From positions 1 through 64,000 of the forward strand of contig JAFKAC010000179.1 in NCBI GenBank assembly GCA_025766275.1: a DNA stretch of 64,000 nt, in the 5' to 3' direction. The notes below the pieces were generated by a model that did no database searches, was not told the DNA's origin, and worked only from the letters and a program-made list of their open reading frames with translations. The position numbers were made by a program, and so were the translations under genes. This DNA comes from Lactarius indigo (taxonomy: Eukaryota > Basidiomycota > Agaricomycetes > Russulales > Russulaceae). This document shows, in pieces, positions 32,157-43,628 of this stretch (positions are counted from its first letter, which is position 1; the number at the start of each line of letters is the position of its first letter).

Positions 32157-33281
32157 TGTCATGAACTCCCCTGTTACCTTTCCTTTTACATCCCTATCTG
32201 ATCTATTCCCTTTCTTGGCAGTTACCTTCTCAGACCTCTGTTTCCCCCTTATCTGATTGTTCTAGCACCTTCTGTGCTATTCTTATCCTGCCTTGCTGGC
32301 ATGACACCATCTTGTACAATGTTGATATCATCTTGCCAGCACATTACTCTATCTATAGCAATCAGTAGCACTATGTGCTCAGGCGCAATCCTGTACTATA
32401 TAAGGAACCCTGTAGTGCGCCTTAGCTCCTTAGCTTTGGCTTAATCAATCATCTGCATTGTATCTTCATTGACTCCTTGAGTGCCTCAGTCCCTTCAGCA
32501 CTCAAGCCCTTGACCCTGAACCCCTGACCCTTGACCCTTATCTCCTTTGGGTCATTCCCCTCTCAGCCTCTGTGCAGGCTTCCCCCTTGACTCTGCTCTT
32601 ATCCTCTTCCTGTCTTACTGGTCAGCCCAGTGACATATGACCTTTGGACTTAGGCCTCTGAGCTCGTCCATTGTTACTGACTCAGTCACCTTTGCACAAG
32701 GGGCTGTTACAGAAGGACTTTCCCACCTCAGCGTAGGGGGAATTACCACAGACTCAGCTACCTTAGTACAGGAGCTGTTACAGATGACCTTAGGAGTCCT
32801 TCTGTCACGGTTCCAACAGACCATCCATGACGCGTTTGAGTTCGGGCCCAAGGCAAGGGCAAGTAGAGTCGAGACTTAGTCAAGGACTAAGTCAAAGTCG
32901 GGGGTTTCGTGGCTCAAGCTGAAGGCAATCACACGAGAGAGGGGAATTTGGACAAGGGATGACAAGGCAACTGTAGATTGGATTCAATGGACTAAGAGTA
33001 GACAAGTTATCTACTTGGCTACTCAACTACTCTTATACTCATACAATACTGGGGTTTACATGGCTGTTTTCTATGACACATACATGAGAACACCATAAGG
33101 TGTGCTACTTCTGAAACTTTGAGTCAATCTTTCGCAATACTTGTTCGCTGGCGTTTTGTGATGCGTGACTGTGATGTCACGTGATCGTGACACCTTCCAC
33201 TCAGTGGGGATCCGACTCAGAGTCCTTTGCCTCAGGCAGGATCTGTTACAGAACAACACATGCCCCTGCAGAGGCGTGACA
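32157..33281 (+). mobile_element. solo LTR-Y, split by a younger LTR-X
   Basis: It begins TGTCATGAAC and ends GGCGTGACA with a target duplication CAATG on both sides (32152-32156 and 33282-33286). Its promoter box TATATAAGG near 32396 fixes the + orientation. Without the nested LTR-X it is 730 bp long, matching the 740-bp copy at 40411-41150 on -. Removing it restores the pogo frame (GNE). Confidence 0.9.
32803..33192 (-). mobile_element. solo LTR-X (390 bp) inside LTR-Y
   Basis: It begins TGTCACG and ends CGTGACA, a perfect 7-bp terminal inverted repeat. The target duplication CCTTC lies at 32798-32802 and 33193-33197. It resembles 1-220 and 35214-35558 in the opposite orientation. It is the youngest layer of three at this site. 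Confidence 0.9.
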
Positions 33282-34282
33282 CAATGAACCTCTACTGGAT
33301 TCTCTTGATAATGAGACCAGTAGAGATGGTGACAAGGAAAGCGATGAGGACAACGAGGGCGAGGACAGTGATGAGGATAACAAGGAAAGCGACACAAAAG
33401 AAGTGGTGTTATCCAAGGCCACGCCTCAGGCTGACCACACCCCAGACCTGCTTAATCAGGGAATCAGTCCAGATCAGGCCACTGTGGGTGCCTTGCCCAT
33501 TTTAGTTCCCCTTCCCACCCTCCCCATTCAACCCACTCAACAAACATTTTTTGATGCCAGAAGTGACGTTCTCTGTGAAGAGGGAAGTGTCCCCCCCTCG
33601 GCTTGGGGATAGGGAACCTGAATACCATCACCGTAGGGCATCTCCTAACCCCATGTCTGCTCATGTTCATACTGGTCACCGCCAGACCCGTTCAATGTCA
33701 TGGTCTGCTTCATATTTTCCTCCTGTGACATCCACCTTGGGGCCCCAATTGATGGAGGAGCAACTTTCCGACTCAAAACAGAAGATCGAGGCGCTTACAG
33801 AAAGCCTCAATGCAGTGTTGGCCGAGATTGATACCCTTTACACTCACTGCTACTTTGCTAGCAGGGTAATCTCCTCCCAACAGAAGCAACTTTTTTTGAG
33901 GGACAACAAGAAAAAGCATGCAAAGAAAACCAACAACAAGTCAAGGGTCTTGACAGCTGAGGAGGGTTGTCAGCAAATGCAACAGCTCCAGGAAGAAGCC
34001 GAAACAAAGGAACAACACTGACAACAGGAACTGGCTTGGAAGGCTGCTGACGATGAAGCACGATGAAAATGCCGGGCAGATCACACACACACATTTACTG
34101 GGCCACTGAACAAGTCAAAGCAAAAGGGTGACTTGGAGGATATCACTGTAGCACTTGCACTGCCAGAACATGGTAAGAAAGACAAGATCTTCAAGAGAAT
34201 AACAAGGCATTTCAAACAACACCCTGAGTTAAAGAGGGACCCACGTTTCGAAGGCCTGTTCAATTCATGTCCCACAAAATGA

Positions 34283-35213
34283 CCCCGCATTGGTGATGTG
34301 CCTGTAGTTGGGCCATCATCACTTCAAGCCATTACTTCCTGCTTCTCCCCTCCCTTGCTTCTCCCCCATTTTAGTTTCCCCTCTCAACCCAACTTTAGGC
34401 CCAGCACAACATCAAGCACACATCCATATGGTCCATACTTACAGTATTCATACCAATACCCTTACAGCTCCTAGATCCCTAGATACCATCAAATAATATG
34501 ATTTGCTGAACGTTCATTTGACTGTGAACCTGAGAGGACTGGCATTGCCACTTTTGCCAAATGCTGATTACTTCTCTGCCTGCCACTAGTCTGCCACCAC
34601 CATGACAAAGTGTGACCGAAAGTTGCAGAGGTGGTATTTGTTGCTCCACATTGAACGGATTCAGAAACAAATAAATAAAAATCTGATTCCAGTGGGATAT
34701 AAACACATCTATTACTATGTACAAAATGAAGTAGCTACGATGTGTTGTTGAAGCTACAAAAAAAGATTACCATGTTTTTGCAGAGGTGTGGGAACGATAG
34801 TAAATACCAGAGTGAAATCACAGTAAAATAAAATAACACATAAACAATGCATAAATAATGTGTCAATAATGTGGTCTGTGTATTGGTTTGGGAATGTAGG
34901 AAGGAAGGGAAGGAAGGACAAACAATCCCTCTTCCCAATCTCCCATAATGCCCACCTTCGATATTCCCACTGGCCCCTCAATTACCAAAAGGGGTGACAC
35001 CTACCTTGTTTCCAATGTGAAGCTGCACCACAGGAAACTAGGGCTGTGCACCGTACCATCTGATGGGTACAGCTGTACATTCAACGGTTGGGCAATGGGT
35101 TTATACACCTGTCTGCTGTCCATCAAGTCTGCTGAGCAGAGCTCCAATGGCGATGTTTGGGTATGGGTACAGCCATCATACAGTAGACAGGTAGTATTCA
35201 ATGGGTTACTAGG
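34283..35213. other. no gene called; probably pogo 3' flank
   Basis: AT-rich between 34480 and 34870, with short ORFs on both strands that show no family signal. Confidence 0.35.
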
Positions 35214-35558
35214 TGTCACACACAGGTGACATCACGGTCACAATGCGGACACATCACATTGATTGCCAGCAGTCTCGTCTTCCTTGCCAGCTCACTTGCC
35301 ACGTATCTTGAGGTTCTGCCAGCTCATTAGGAGCTTTGTAAATACAGAAAACAGTCCCAAAAAACCACAGTTTGTATGAGTACTTAAGATGTAGCCATAG
35401 AGTAGTACAAAGCTTGTCTACTCTTCGTCTCTTGAAATCCAGTAGCTTCCTCTCACTTGTGTGTTCTCTGAGCATACCAAGTCAGCATACTTCACTTGTG
35501 AAATAACAAGTCACCCAAACATGCCCCATGTCACGGATGGTCAGCTGGAACCATAACA
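35214..35558 (+). repeat. LTR-X copy (about 345 bp)
   Basis: It starts TGTCACAC and ends near CCATAACA at 35558. It shares sequence with 1-220, including the TTAAGATGTAGCCA promoter region and the GGTCAGCTGG end. The flanking 5 bp (CTAGG and AAAGA) do not match, so it is not a clean solo LTR. It may be the 5' LTR of the gypsy element that follows, but no matching 3' LTR is seen after 41756. Confidence 0.55.
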
Positions 35559-36076
35559 AAAGAGTAGACCCCTACTCCACCTTGCTAGGTGGCATGGCAT
35601 AGAAAGTGCCCCATGGAAAGCACGCTGGCACAGTCACCTGATGGTAACTTCGCCTACATCGAACCGGCAAATGACCTACAGGACTCCACTGAGAAACGGT
35701 TGGTACTGCAACGAACGACACCGAACCTCACTGACTTACATGTAACCGACCTCGTGTGGCAGCACCATCGAGGATATACACTCGAATGAGCACCTGACCC
35801 CAGTCTCAATGTCGAATACTTCAAGAGTGAAAATGTGTGGTATGAAGTATTATTGGATTACCCTGGCTGGGCCACATACAACAGTGCACAAGTAGAGCAA
35901 CCACATCGCTGGGGCTACGAATCTGAACTGAATCACAATTGACACCCGACTACGACTGGCCAACCCATTGACTGGCAGTTGCATCCCTAAAACAAAAAGG
36001 GAAACAAAAGTCTCCTCAACTGCCACCCCCCACATTTCATGGTTATATCATCCCCACCATCATACCCACCACAGCA
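35559..36076. other. leader between LTR-X and gypsy gag
   Basis: About 520 bp with stops in all frames. No convincing tRNA primer site was recognised at the LTR edge. Confidence 0.4.
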
Positions 36077-37600
36077 ATGGCCAGTGGATCAGGAACTGGC
36101 AGAACTCCCACCACAACGAATGGACCACTTCAGGGGGCCGCACCCACGTTCTTTGACAGAAATTGGGCTAGGAGTATCCAGTTCCTACACGAGTTTAATC
36201 AGTTCAGGCGTGTAAATCGCACGAACGAACGCATGGTGTCACCCTATCAATGAGTTGCCCTTGCCCTCACACTTATCCAAGGACCTGACGTCAAACGTTG
36301 GAACCAAAGTCAGGACCGTAAACTTGAGGGAAAAATAAACCACTCACCCAATTGCGGAAAATGATGAACGACTTTGGAATGAATTTGTGGCCGACTTTAA
36401 AGCCACATGGACCGACACCCTTAGCCAACAAAATGCTTACACGAGACTAATGGCACTAACCATGACTGGGGATGCCATCAACGAATATATCACTTGATTT
36501 GAACAACTGGCCGAAGCTGCAGAATGGGATATGACAGCAAAGGGGACGGTCGACCTCTTTCGTAGAGGATTAAAAAAGGGACTATTTGTTACGCCACTAC
36601 AGGGGTGTAGGGTACGACCTGTACCGAGTCAGTTGAGTAACGGTAGCGCAAGCTCGCAGGCTTGGCTTCAGTAGGATGGTGCACAAGGATCACAAGGACA
36701 ATGGTCACTCGGATCGTAGAGGAAGGCTAAGACTCAAAGGTCTAGTGAAGGCAAAGAGGGTTCTTGAGACAGGGAAAGCACGAAGGCGTCCCGTGTTAGA
36801 CAAGTGTAGTGATTACACAAGAAGTCTAGTCTACCGTACAAGCTAGGTAGGACTAGGTTTAAGTAGATAATGGTGAGTATGGCAGCTACAAACAGATGGC
36901 GCCATCGCCAGTCTTGGAACAATAGATGGTACATAAGAGGAACAAAGGAACATCGTACTGAGAACAAAGGTGAATCACGCGGGGTCGCGCGTGATTGGGA
37001 ACACAACGGAACCTGGCACATGTCGAACTTTATCAGAAGAGGGCATCGATAAGCAGGGCGCATGATAGGAACTGGGTAATTGTAAAGTCCGTGTAATCGT
37101 ACAGGGCTCGTATAGTATCGGGAAAGGAATAGTGATATGTGAAAGAACGAGTCCAAAGGGAAAATCGTAACACTATTGGTCACTTGCCTAAAACGAGGGA
37201 CGATGCCTGTAACAATGGACGATTGGAAACTTGCCACCAGGGAAGAAGTTCAATGATTTCGCACCATTATGAATTGCATAGCCGCCCTTGGAAAGGGATC
37301 CGTTCCCCTGCCACCAAAGGTCCTGGTCCCACAACCCACGGTTCGAAACGACGTCGTACCAATGGACATCGATGCGGTTACAACAACCACTACTTGCCAG
37401 TGAACACCACAGGAACAGGCTGAGTGGGAACAGTGCCAGAAAGAAGGACTCTGCTTCCGATGTAAACAATCAGGTCACCTGTCTCGAGATTGTCCAAAGA
37501 AACAAATGTTCACAAGTAAAATCAACAAAATCGCTTCCACTCCAATACCTCCCACGGTCGCGACCGTGCCACCCGTATTGGATAAACAAATGCTGATCAC
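36077..37600 (+). pseudogene. gypsy gag, interrupted by a solo LTR
   Basis: The start is the ATG at 36077 (MASGSGTGRTPTTTNGPLQG). The Retrotrans_gag core follows (FLHEFNQFRRVN, WNEFVADFKATWTD, GDAINEYIT, then TGA, FEQLAEAAEWD). The core is split at 36587-37172 by LTR-Z and resumes with LKRGTMPVTMDDW and FRTIMNCIAALGKG. The zinc knuckle CFRCKQSGHLSRDC sits near 37447-37488. TGA codons at 36251, 36495, 37254 and 37401 stand where Arg is expected. The protein would form the retrotransposon particle; this copy cannot. Confidence 0.85.
36587..37172 (+). mobile_element. solo LTR-Z (586 bp) in gypsy gag
   Basis: Terminal inverted repeat TGTTACG and CGTAACA is perfect, and the target duplication CTATT at 36582-36586 and 37173-37177 is perfect. 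Excision in silico joins the gag frame (KKGL then VTCLKRG). A sister copy is at 54324-54902. Confidence 0.92.
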
Positions 37601-39712
37601 TGGGCTACTCGGATTATCAGCTGCCAACAGGTGACAAATGGTATCCCAGATGCTAATCGAGGCAGGGGTTGATGATGACGACAACAACAATGATACAGCG
37701 ACAAGCATCAATACGATTTCACAAAAAGATGAGTCCACACTCACCATCAGGTTAAGCATCGACTCAGAACAAAACACCATCCCCGCCCTCCTAGATTTGG
37801 GAGCGTCCGAGAACTTCGTTGATTCGATGTTGGTTGAAAAACTGCAAATACAAACAGTCACAATCCCGACTCGAAATGCCTACAATGCCGATGGAACAAT
37901 TAACTAATATGGCACTATCACAAAAGCTTGCCCGATACAACTCACTTGGGATGGACACATCTACCACACGCAACTCTACGTCACAACTCTGGGGCAACCA
38001 CAAGTAATCCTAGGGCATCCATGGTTCAAAAACACCGACCCCGACATAGACTGGACGGAGAATAAACTGCGTGGTGCTGAGCGACGGCTCACCTTCATAT
38101 GGCGAGAAACGATCAACACCATCGCACAACAAATGGCAGAAAGGTTCGACTTAAGCGGGGCCACAACCTTACCTTCACAATATGCACGCTACACCACTGT
38201 CTTTTCGGAAGAAGCCACAAAATGTTTTCCACCTGAACGAATTGATGACCACGTGATTACGTTACTCCCTGACGCACCGCCAACTCTTCAGTGTAAAATA
38301 TACCCGTTGAACGCTAAAGAAATGGAACACCTGGACAAATTCCTACGGGAACATTTGGAAAAGGGGTACATCCATGAGTCAAAGTCTCACTACACCTCAT
38401 CATTCTTCTTTCTAAAGAAAAAGGACGGTAAACTGCAACCTGTGCAGGACTATAAACCACTCAACAAGATCACGGTCTGTGACACATACCCGATCCCACT
38501 GATCTCCAACATCTTAGATCGACTAGCAGACAAAACACTTTTCACTAAGTTCGATATACGATGGGGTTACAACAACATCCGCATCAAAGATGGAGATCAG
38601 TGGAAGGCCGTTTTTAAAACACCACGCAGTCTCTTTGAACCACTTGTAATGTATTTTGGCCTAACAAACTCTCCGGCCACATTTGTTTGCACCATGAACC
38701 GAATCTTTCAGTCACTATTAAATCAGTACCCTGCAGAATTGTTCATCTACATGGACGACATCCTTGTTGCCACCATCCACGACCTCACACGTCATTGAAC
38801 CATAGTCAGTGCAGTCTTACAGGTCATGATGGACGAAAGCTACTTCCTGAAGCTATCTAAGTGTGACTTCGAGAAAACGGAGATCGACTACCTGGGTATG
38901 ACTATAGCCAGAGGCACGATACAGATGGGCTTAGACAAAATCTCGGGTCTCCATGACTGGCCACATACGCTCACCACAATAAAACAGGTCCACAGTGTCT
39001 TAGGCGTCCTTGGCTATCAACGACTGTTCATCCCATGATACGCTCATCTGCTCGACCACTAACACAGCTTTTGCACAAGGATGTACCATTCTGTTGGACT
39101 CTGGAATGTACCACTGCACTTGATACACTGCTTACCTTGGCGTGTTCCCAACCTGCATTAAGACAGCCTGACCCAGATGTACCGTACTCTATCCAAACGG
39201 ATGCCTCTTTGTATGTGATTGGCGCTATTCTGACACAGCCTGACTTGCGCAACAAACCACAAGTTGTTGGTTATTTTTCCCAAGCATTCAATGCAGCCGA
39301 ACGGAATTACGATGTTTACGATCGCAAATTCTTAGCCCTTGTGTGCGGTCTCAAACACTGGTGACACCTTTTGGTCGCCGCTCGCCATCTGGTCACCATC
39401 TTTACTGACCATATGAACCTGTTACATTATCGGTCTCCACAACATATCAACCATCATGTCGCTTGCCTCGTAAATATCCTCGCCGACTACGATCTACACC
39501 TGTGACACGTTCCTGGCCCAACCTTACATGCCGACACCCTCTCTCGCCACCCATCCTTTACTGCACGTCTTAATGACAACACGGGTGTCATTGTACTCCC
39601 CAACTTGTATTTCATCAACGTGACTCACGTCATCTCTCTGGATGATCGATGTCACCAGCTCCAACTCTCACACCTCCCCACCGACTGGATTGATCAATAT
39701 CATCTTCAGTGA
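37601..39712 (+). pseudogene. gypsy protease, reverse transcriptase and RNase H
   Basis: The protease motif reads ALLDLGASENFVD (near 37785-37825). Relatives have D-S-G-A, so the active-site Ser is Leu. The RT runs from YPLNAKEMEHLDKFL through FFLKKKDGKLQPVQDYKPLN and FTKFDIRWGYNNIRIKDGD to the catalytic IYMDDILVA at 38743-38769. RNase H carries IQTDASLYVIGAILTQ (near 39190), and a thumb/tether follows with FTDHMNLLHYRSP. Stops: TGA 37632, TAA near 37905, TGA 38796, 39036, 39362, 39503 and 39710, plus a frame change near 39040. Nearly every TGA falls where the family has Arg. Confidence 0.85.
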
Positions 39713-41756
39713 TCTGCCGACCCTCCTCATCTCGTTTATTGCCAACATCGCCTCGTGATCGTGGACGATCTCCCGCTCAGAAGGGGGGTGATCAAATCCT
39801 TCCACGATTCGATTACAGTGGGCCATCCTGGCCAAACAAAAATGACCGAGGCTATACAAAAACACTACTGGTGGCTGAAAATGAGGACAGACATCGCAGA
39901 TTACATTGTGGACTGCCACGTATGTCAGGGAAACAAGAACCTCCCAAATCAACCAAAGCCACCAATCTCCCCCATCTACCCACCAGGGAACGCACTACTG
40001 TTTCAAATGGTTGCCCTCGACTTTATCACTAAGCTCCCTAAATCAGCCAAATACGATACGATCCTCACGATCTCCGATCAAGGGTGCTCCAAGGCCAGTA
40101 TCTTCATCCCCTGCCATGAGTCTAGTGATGCGACACAAGTCATGGCGCTGTACCTTCGATATGTCGTACCACACTATGGGTTGCCGACCAAGTTAATATC
40201 GGATCGCAACCTGCGATTCACAGCATCCTTCACAAAGGCATTGTGCTCAGCCCTTGGCGTTGAGCAAAACATCAGCACTGCATATCATCCGCGAACAGAC
40301 AGACAATCAGAACACACGAACCAACACCTGGAACAATACCTACGTATCTTCTCAAACTACCAACAGGACAACTGGGCATGATGGCTTCCGATAGCCCAAT
40401 ACAGCCTCAATGTCACGCCTCTGCGGGGGCGCGGTCTTCTGTAATGGCTTCCTGTCACGTGGCAGTTGACAGCCAAGTTGGATCGGCACTGTGTGCAACG
40501 ACTCCTAAGGTCTTCTGTAACAGCTCCTACATTAAGGTAGCTGAGTCTGTGGCGATCCCCCTATGCTGAGGTGGGAAGGTCCTTCTGTAACAGCCCCTTG
40601 TGCTAAGGTGACTGAGTCTGTAGCAATGGATGAGCTCGGTGGCCTAAGTCCAAAGGTCACGTGCTACTGGGCTGACCAGTAAGACAGGAAGAGGATGAGA
40701 GCGAAGTCAAGGGGGAAGCCTGCACAGAGGCTGAGAGGGGAATGACCCAAAGGGGATAAGGGTCAAGGGTCAGAGGTTCTGGGTCAAGGGCTTGAGTGCT
40801 GAAGGAACTGAGGCACTCAAGGAGACAGTGGAGATACAATGCAGATAGTTGATTAAGCCAAAGCTAAGGAGCTAAGGCGCACTACAGGGTTCTTTATATA
40901 GTACAGGATTGTGCCTGAGCGCATAGTGCTACTGGTTGCTATAGATAGAATGATGTGCTGGCAACATGGTATCAACATCGTGCAAGATGGTGTTATGCCA
41001 GCGAGGCAGAAGAAGGATAGACAAGAATAGCACAGAAGGTGCTAGAACAATCAGATAAGGGAGAAGCATAGGTCTAAATGGGCGACTGCCAAGAAGGGGA
41101 ATAGATCAGATAAGGACGTAAAAGGGAAGGTAACAGGGGAGTTCATGACACTCAACGCTTGGGTATCCGAAACCACTAAGAAGTTGCCCTTCGAACTTCT
41201 TATGGGGTTCATCCCTTGCATTCACCAGCCAACATCCACTGTCACTATCTCCTCATCAGCCACCGAATGCCTCGAAGCTCTGAAGGAAGTTCGCAGTCAG
41301 GCCAGGGAAGCGATGAAGGCCACACAATTATTGTGGGTAAAAGAGACACACTACCAACCCTATCGCCTCAGCGACAAAGTTTGGTTGGAAGCAACTAATC
41401 TAAGGACCACTCATCCCACGACCAAATTAGCCCCACGTCAGTACGGCCCTTTTATCATCACCCAACACATCTCGGACATCACCTATGCTCTTCGATTACC
41501 ACCCACTTGGTGTATCCACAATACGTTCCATGCGGGATTATTAACACCGTATAAAACGACTGAGATCAACGGCAATCAGGAAACGGATCCACCACCAGAA
41601 CTTATCGATGGCGAAGAGAAATGGGAAGTCGACCAACTTCTCGACTATCAACTCTTTGGGTGGCATAAGACGCCACAATATTTGGTATGGTGGAAAGGGT
41701 ATACAGCGGCTCACGATAGCTGGGAACTGGAGTCAAACCTACGTGTTGATAAGTGA
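39713..41756 (+). pseudogene. gypsy integrase with chromodomain, interrupted by a solo LTR
   Basis: The zinc-binding start (GHPGQTKMTEAIQKHYWW, CHVCQGNK) leads into the DDE core: ALDFITKLPKS, LPTKLISDRNLRFTASF and QSEHTNQHLEQYL. TGA at 40379 follows NWA, where Arg is expected. LTR-Y interrupts at 40411-41150. The C-terminus (GDKVWLEA-like LSDKVWLEATNLRT, LAPRQYGPFIITQHIS) is followed by FHAGLLTPYK and a chromodomain (WEVDQLLDYQLFGW, QYLVWWKGYTAAHDSWE). It is the same chromovirus type as the fragment at 6317-6855, but a different subfamily by sequence. Confidence 0.88.
40411..41150 (-). mobile_element. solo LTR-Y (740 bp) in gypsy integrase
   Basis: It begins TGTCACGCC and ends GTTCATGACA on +, with the promoter box reading on -. 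The target duplication CTCAA at 40406-40410 and 41151-41155 is perfect. Removing it joins the integrase frame (QYSLN then AWVSETT). Confidence 0.92.
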
Positions 41757-42632
41757 CCCTTGCGCACTTAGTGGCTCATATGGACCGGACTTGCAGCATG
41801 GACTGCTTTAGATTAGATATACAGGACTTGTAGATTAGATATTATTTGATCTGTACAATCTGGACTTACCATTGCGTTATACATGACATCACTGTACTTC
41901 TATGACATCATACATCCAGACTCTGCATTGTATAACGCCTTTGTACTTTCCTTTGTTCTGTACTTAGTTCTATCCTTATTATGATGTCACTATGATATCA
42001 TTTGCTTCTTGACTCTCCTTATTCTTTCTTCCCTTGTTCTCAGAACGACCACTCCTTTGTCTGTTTGTAGAACAATACTTCCTTGTACTGCGTGACTTAG
42101 TGTTACATCCCTTGTACAGTGTCACTACCAGAAAGTGTATAAGTAGAGTACCATGTACACTCCTGGTCCACATCAGTTCTCACTGCTTGTGTGCCAGGTA
42201 AGCCTCTTCTCCCTAATGTAACATCATCAGTTCTCACTGCTTGTGTGCCAGACACCCTCTGCTTCACTGCTTGACATTCTCCTCTGCTGCTAACCAGCCT
42301 GCTACTAGTATCTCACCACAGACTCTTTGCCTCTGTGAGTACTGGTTCTGTCTATGCTGTTCATCACTACGCACACCAGACCTTATCCATGAGTATAAAG
42401 CAAGATGAGAAACGCACATTAACCTTATCGAACTCATGGATAACAACCCCCCTCAACACCCACCACAATACCTGTGGATTTCCGACCACGACACTCCTCA
42501 GTGGTTGCGCTCACAGGTCAACCGAGAAGTAGAGCGGTGGGCCAATGTCAGCCCAACGTATAACACGTTGGAGAACTCTCCGCGTTCTCGTGAGGATATG
42601 TGGGGACTAAGTACCTACATCACTCCCCAAGG
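41757..42632 (+). other. retroelement end sequence; possible short LTR and gag start
   Basis: 42101-42223 begins TGTTACAT and ends ATGTAACA (perfect 8-bp inverted repeats) and contains GTATAAGTAG, so it could be a very short LTR, though the flanks CTTAG and TCATC do not match. A 27-bp direct repeat lies at 42171-42197 and 42225-42251. An ORF at 42436 opens MDNNPPQHPPQYLWISDHDT and looks like the start of another gag. It is cut at 42633 by LTR-Y. Confidence 0.35.
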
Positions 42633-42853
42633 TGTCACGCCTCTGCGGGGGCGTGGTCTTCTGTAATGGCTTCCTGTCATGTGGCAGTCAACAGCCAAGT
42701 CAGATCGGCACTGTGTGCAATGACTCCTAAGGTACTCTGTAACAGCTCCTATGCTAAGGTAGCTGAGTCTGTGGCGATCCCCCTATGCTGAGGTGGGAAG
42801 GTCCTTCTGTAACAGCCCCTTGTGCTAAGATGACTGAGTCTGTAACAATGGAC
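42633..42853 (-). repeat. LTR-Y of the cyclin-bearing element, distal part
   Basis: It matches the first 220 bp of the copy at 40411. The copia element at 42854-49843 splits it; the rest is 49844-50337. In LTR orientation this is the 3' end of a 3' LTR. Confidence 0.85.
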
Positions 42854-43252
42854 TGTTGAAACGTGATAAGAACATAAGGACCTTATCTATAGCAGTTACG
42901 ACATTACTGTACTATATTTACCATATTAGGCAGTTACGATACGTACAATAGCGGGCGTATCATGTCCCGTGATGAGGAGAAGTCCTATGACTATCTCAGA
43001 AGGGCAAAACACATTAGGCATGTGTAAAAATGCGATATTGTGGACGCCTTTACTCATCACTTAACCGCAAATGGACATGGTGGGGCCATAGAGCATAAAT
43101 ACCCTCCTATGTGGGGAGAGAGGCGAATACAGAACATCACCCACTTTGCTTGTGCACGTTCTCCTTTCTCATTAGTCTCTCAACCTACTCAAAGGTGAGA
43201 ACGTCCTTCCTGTGTGCTGCGCTTTGGCCTATAAGGCTTTTGCTGCGCAACA
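42854..43252 (+). repeat. 5' LTR of the copia element
   Basis: Starts TGTTGAAACG and ends GCGCAACA. The likely promoter is CATAAATACC near 43094. Five of the eight differences from the 3' LTR are CG against TG or CA. Confidence 0.92.
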
Positions 43253-43264
43253 GGTTATGGGCCC
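43253..43264 (+). other. primer-binding site matching the initiator-tRNA anticodon region
   Basis: GGTTATGGGCCC directly follows the 5' LTR. Its complement GGGCCCATAACC is the anticodon stem-loop of eukaryotic initiator methionine tRNA (CAU anticodon inside). Copia of Drosophila is known to prime with a 5' half of this tRNA, and the position here fits that mode. Confidence 0.7.
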
Positions 43265-43628
43265 TGTTACAGGGCTTGCCATTGCACTTCTAGATGAAGT
43301 TGCACCTGGTGGTATCGCACTCCTACCCTCTGTATCAATGAACAGAGTGGTAATGAGAAAATAGCGAGCAGACCCCGGGAGGCACCCTGGTTCATAACAG
43401 ACCCAGTATTGTACTCTTGAGGAGTACATAGACTTGGCCCACTGTCTAACGTTGACATGGTCGAGCAGTTCTTTTGGCATAGACAATTGGTAGTCTGCAA
43501 AGACCAATGTCTGCTACAGAATATGTTCTGTAGCCGAAGGGATTAATGCTGGTTTTATTATCTCACTCAGTATTATGATGAAAAATTCTAAATACTGACG
43601 TACTATAAAACCAACAGATTTACCAACA
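43265..43628. other. copia leader
   Basis: 364 bp between the primer site and the gag ATG. The - strand ORF here is a shadow. Confidence 0.5.

Larger units (their letters stand above)
30738..34282 (+). pseudogene. pogo-like DDE transposase, broken and interrupted by LTRs
   Basis: The N-terminal helix-turn-helix region (KSIAEAAHHFKVSYDTLQQ) and a CENP-B-type second DNA-binding part (LYEWIKYMGRIEYPLSKQN) precede the DDE core. Catalytic Asp positions are in NMDEKGIQLG (near 31370) and LIYDGHCSHNT (near 31755), with HTSHWLQPLDVGVFGPL carrying the third. TAG at 31299-31301 interrupts the frame and a frameshift lies near 31590. The frame is then cut at 32156 by nested LTRs and resumes at 33287 (EPLLDSLDNETSRDGDK). 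The C-terminus has a coiled coil (QKIEALTESLNAVLAEID) and a SAP-like end (FTGPLNKSKQKGDLEDIT, LKRDPRFEGLF). Two late TGA codons replace likely Arg. Terminal repeats and TA target sites were not found. Confidence 0.8.

Noticed and set aside
35214..35589. LTR-X with CTAGG target duplication (35209 and 35585)
   Set aside because: The second CTAGG is 26 bp past the LTR end, so the match is probably chance.
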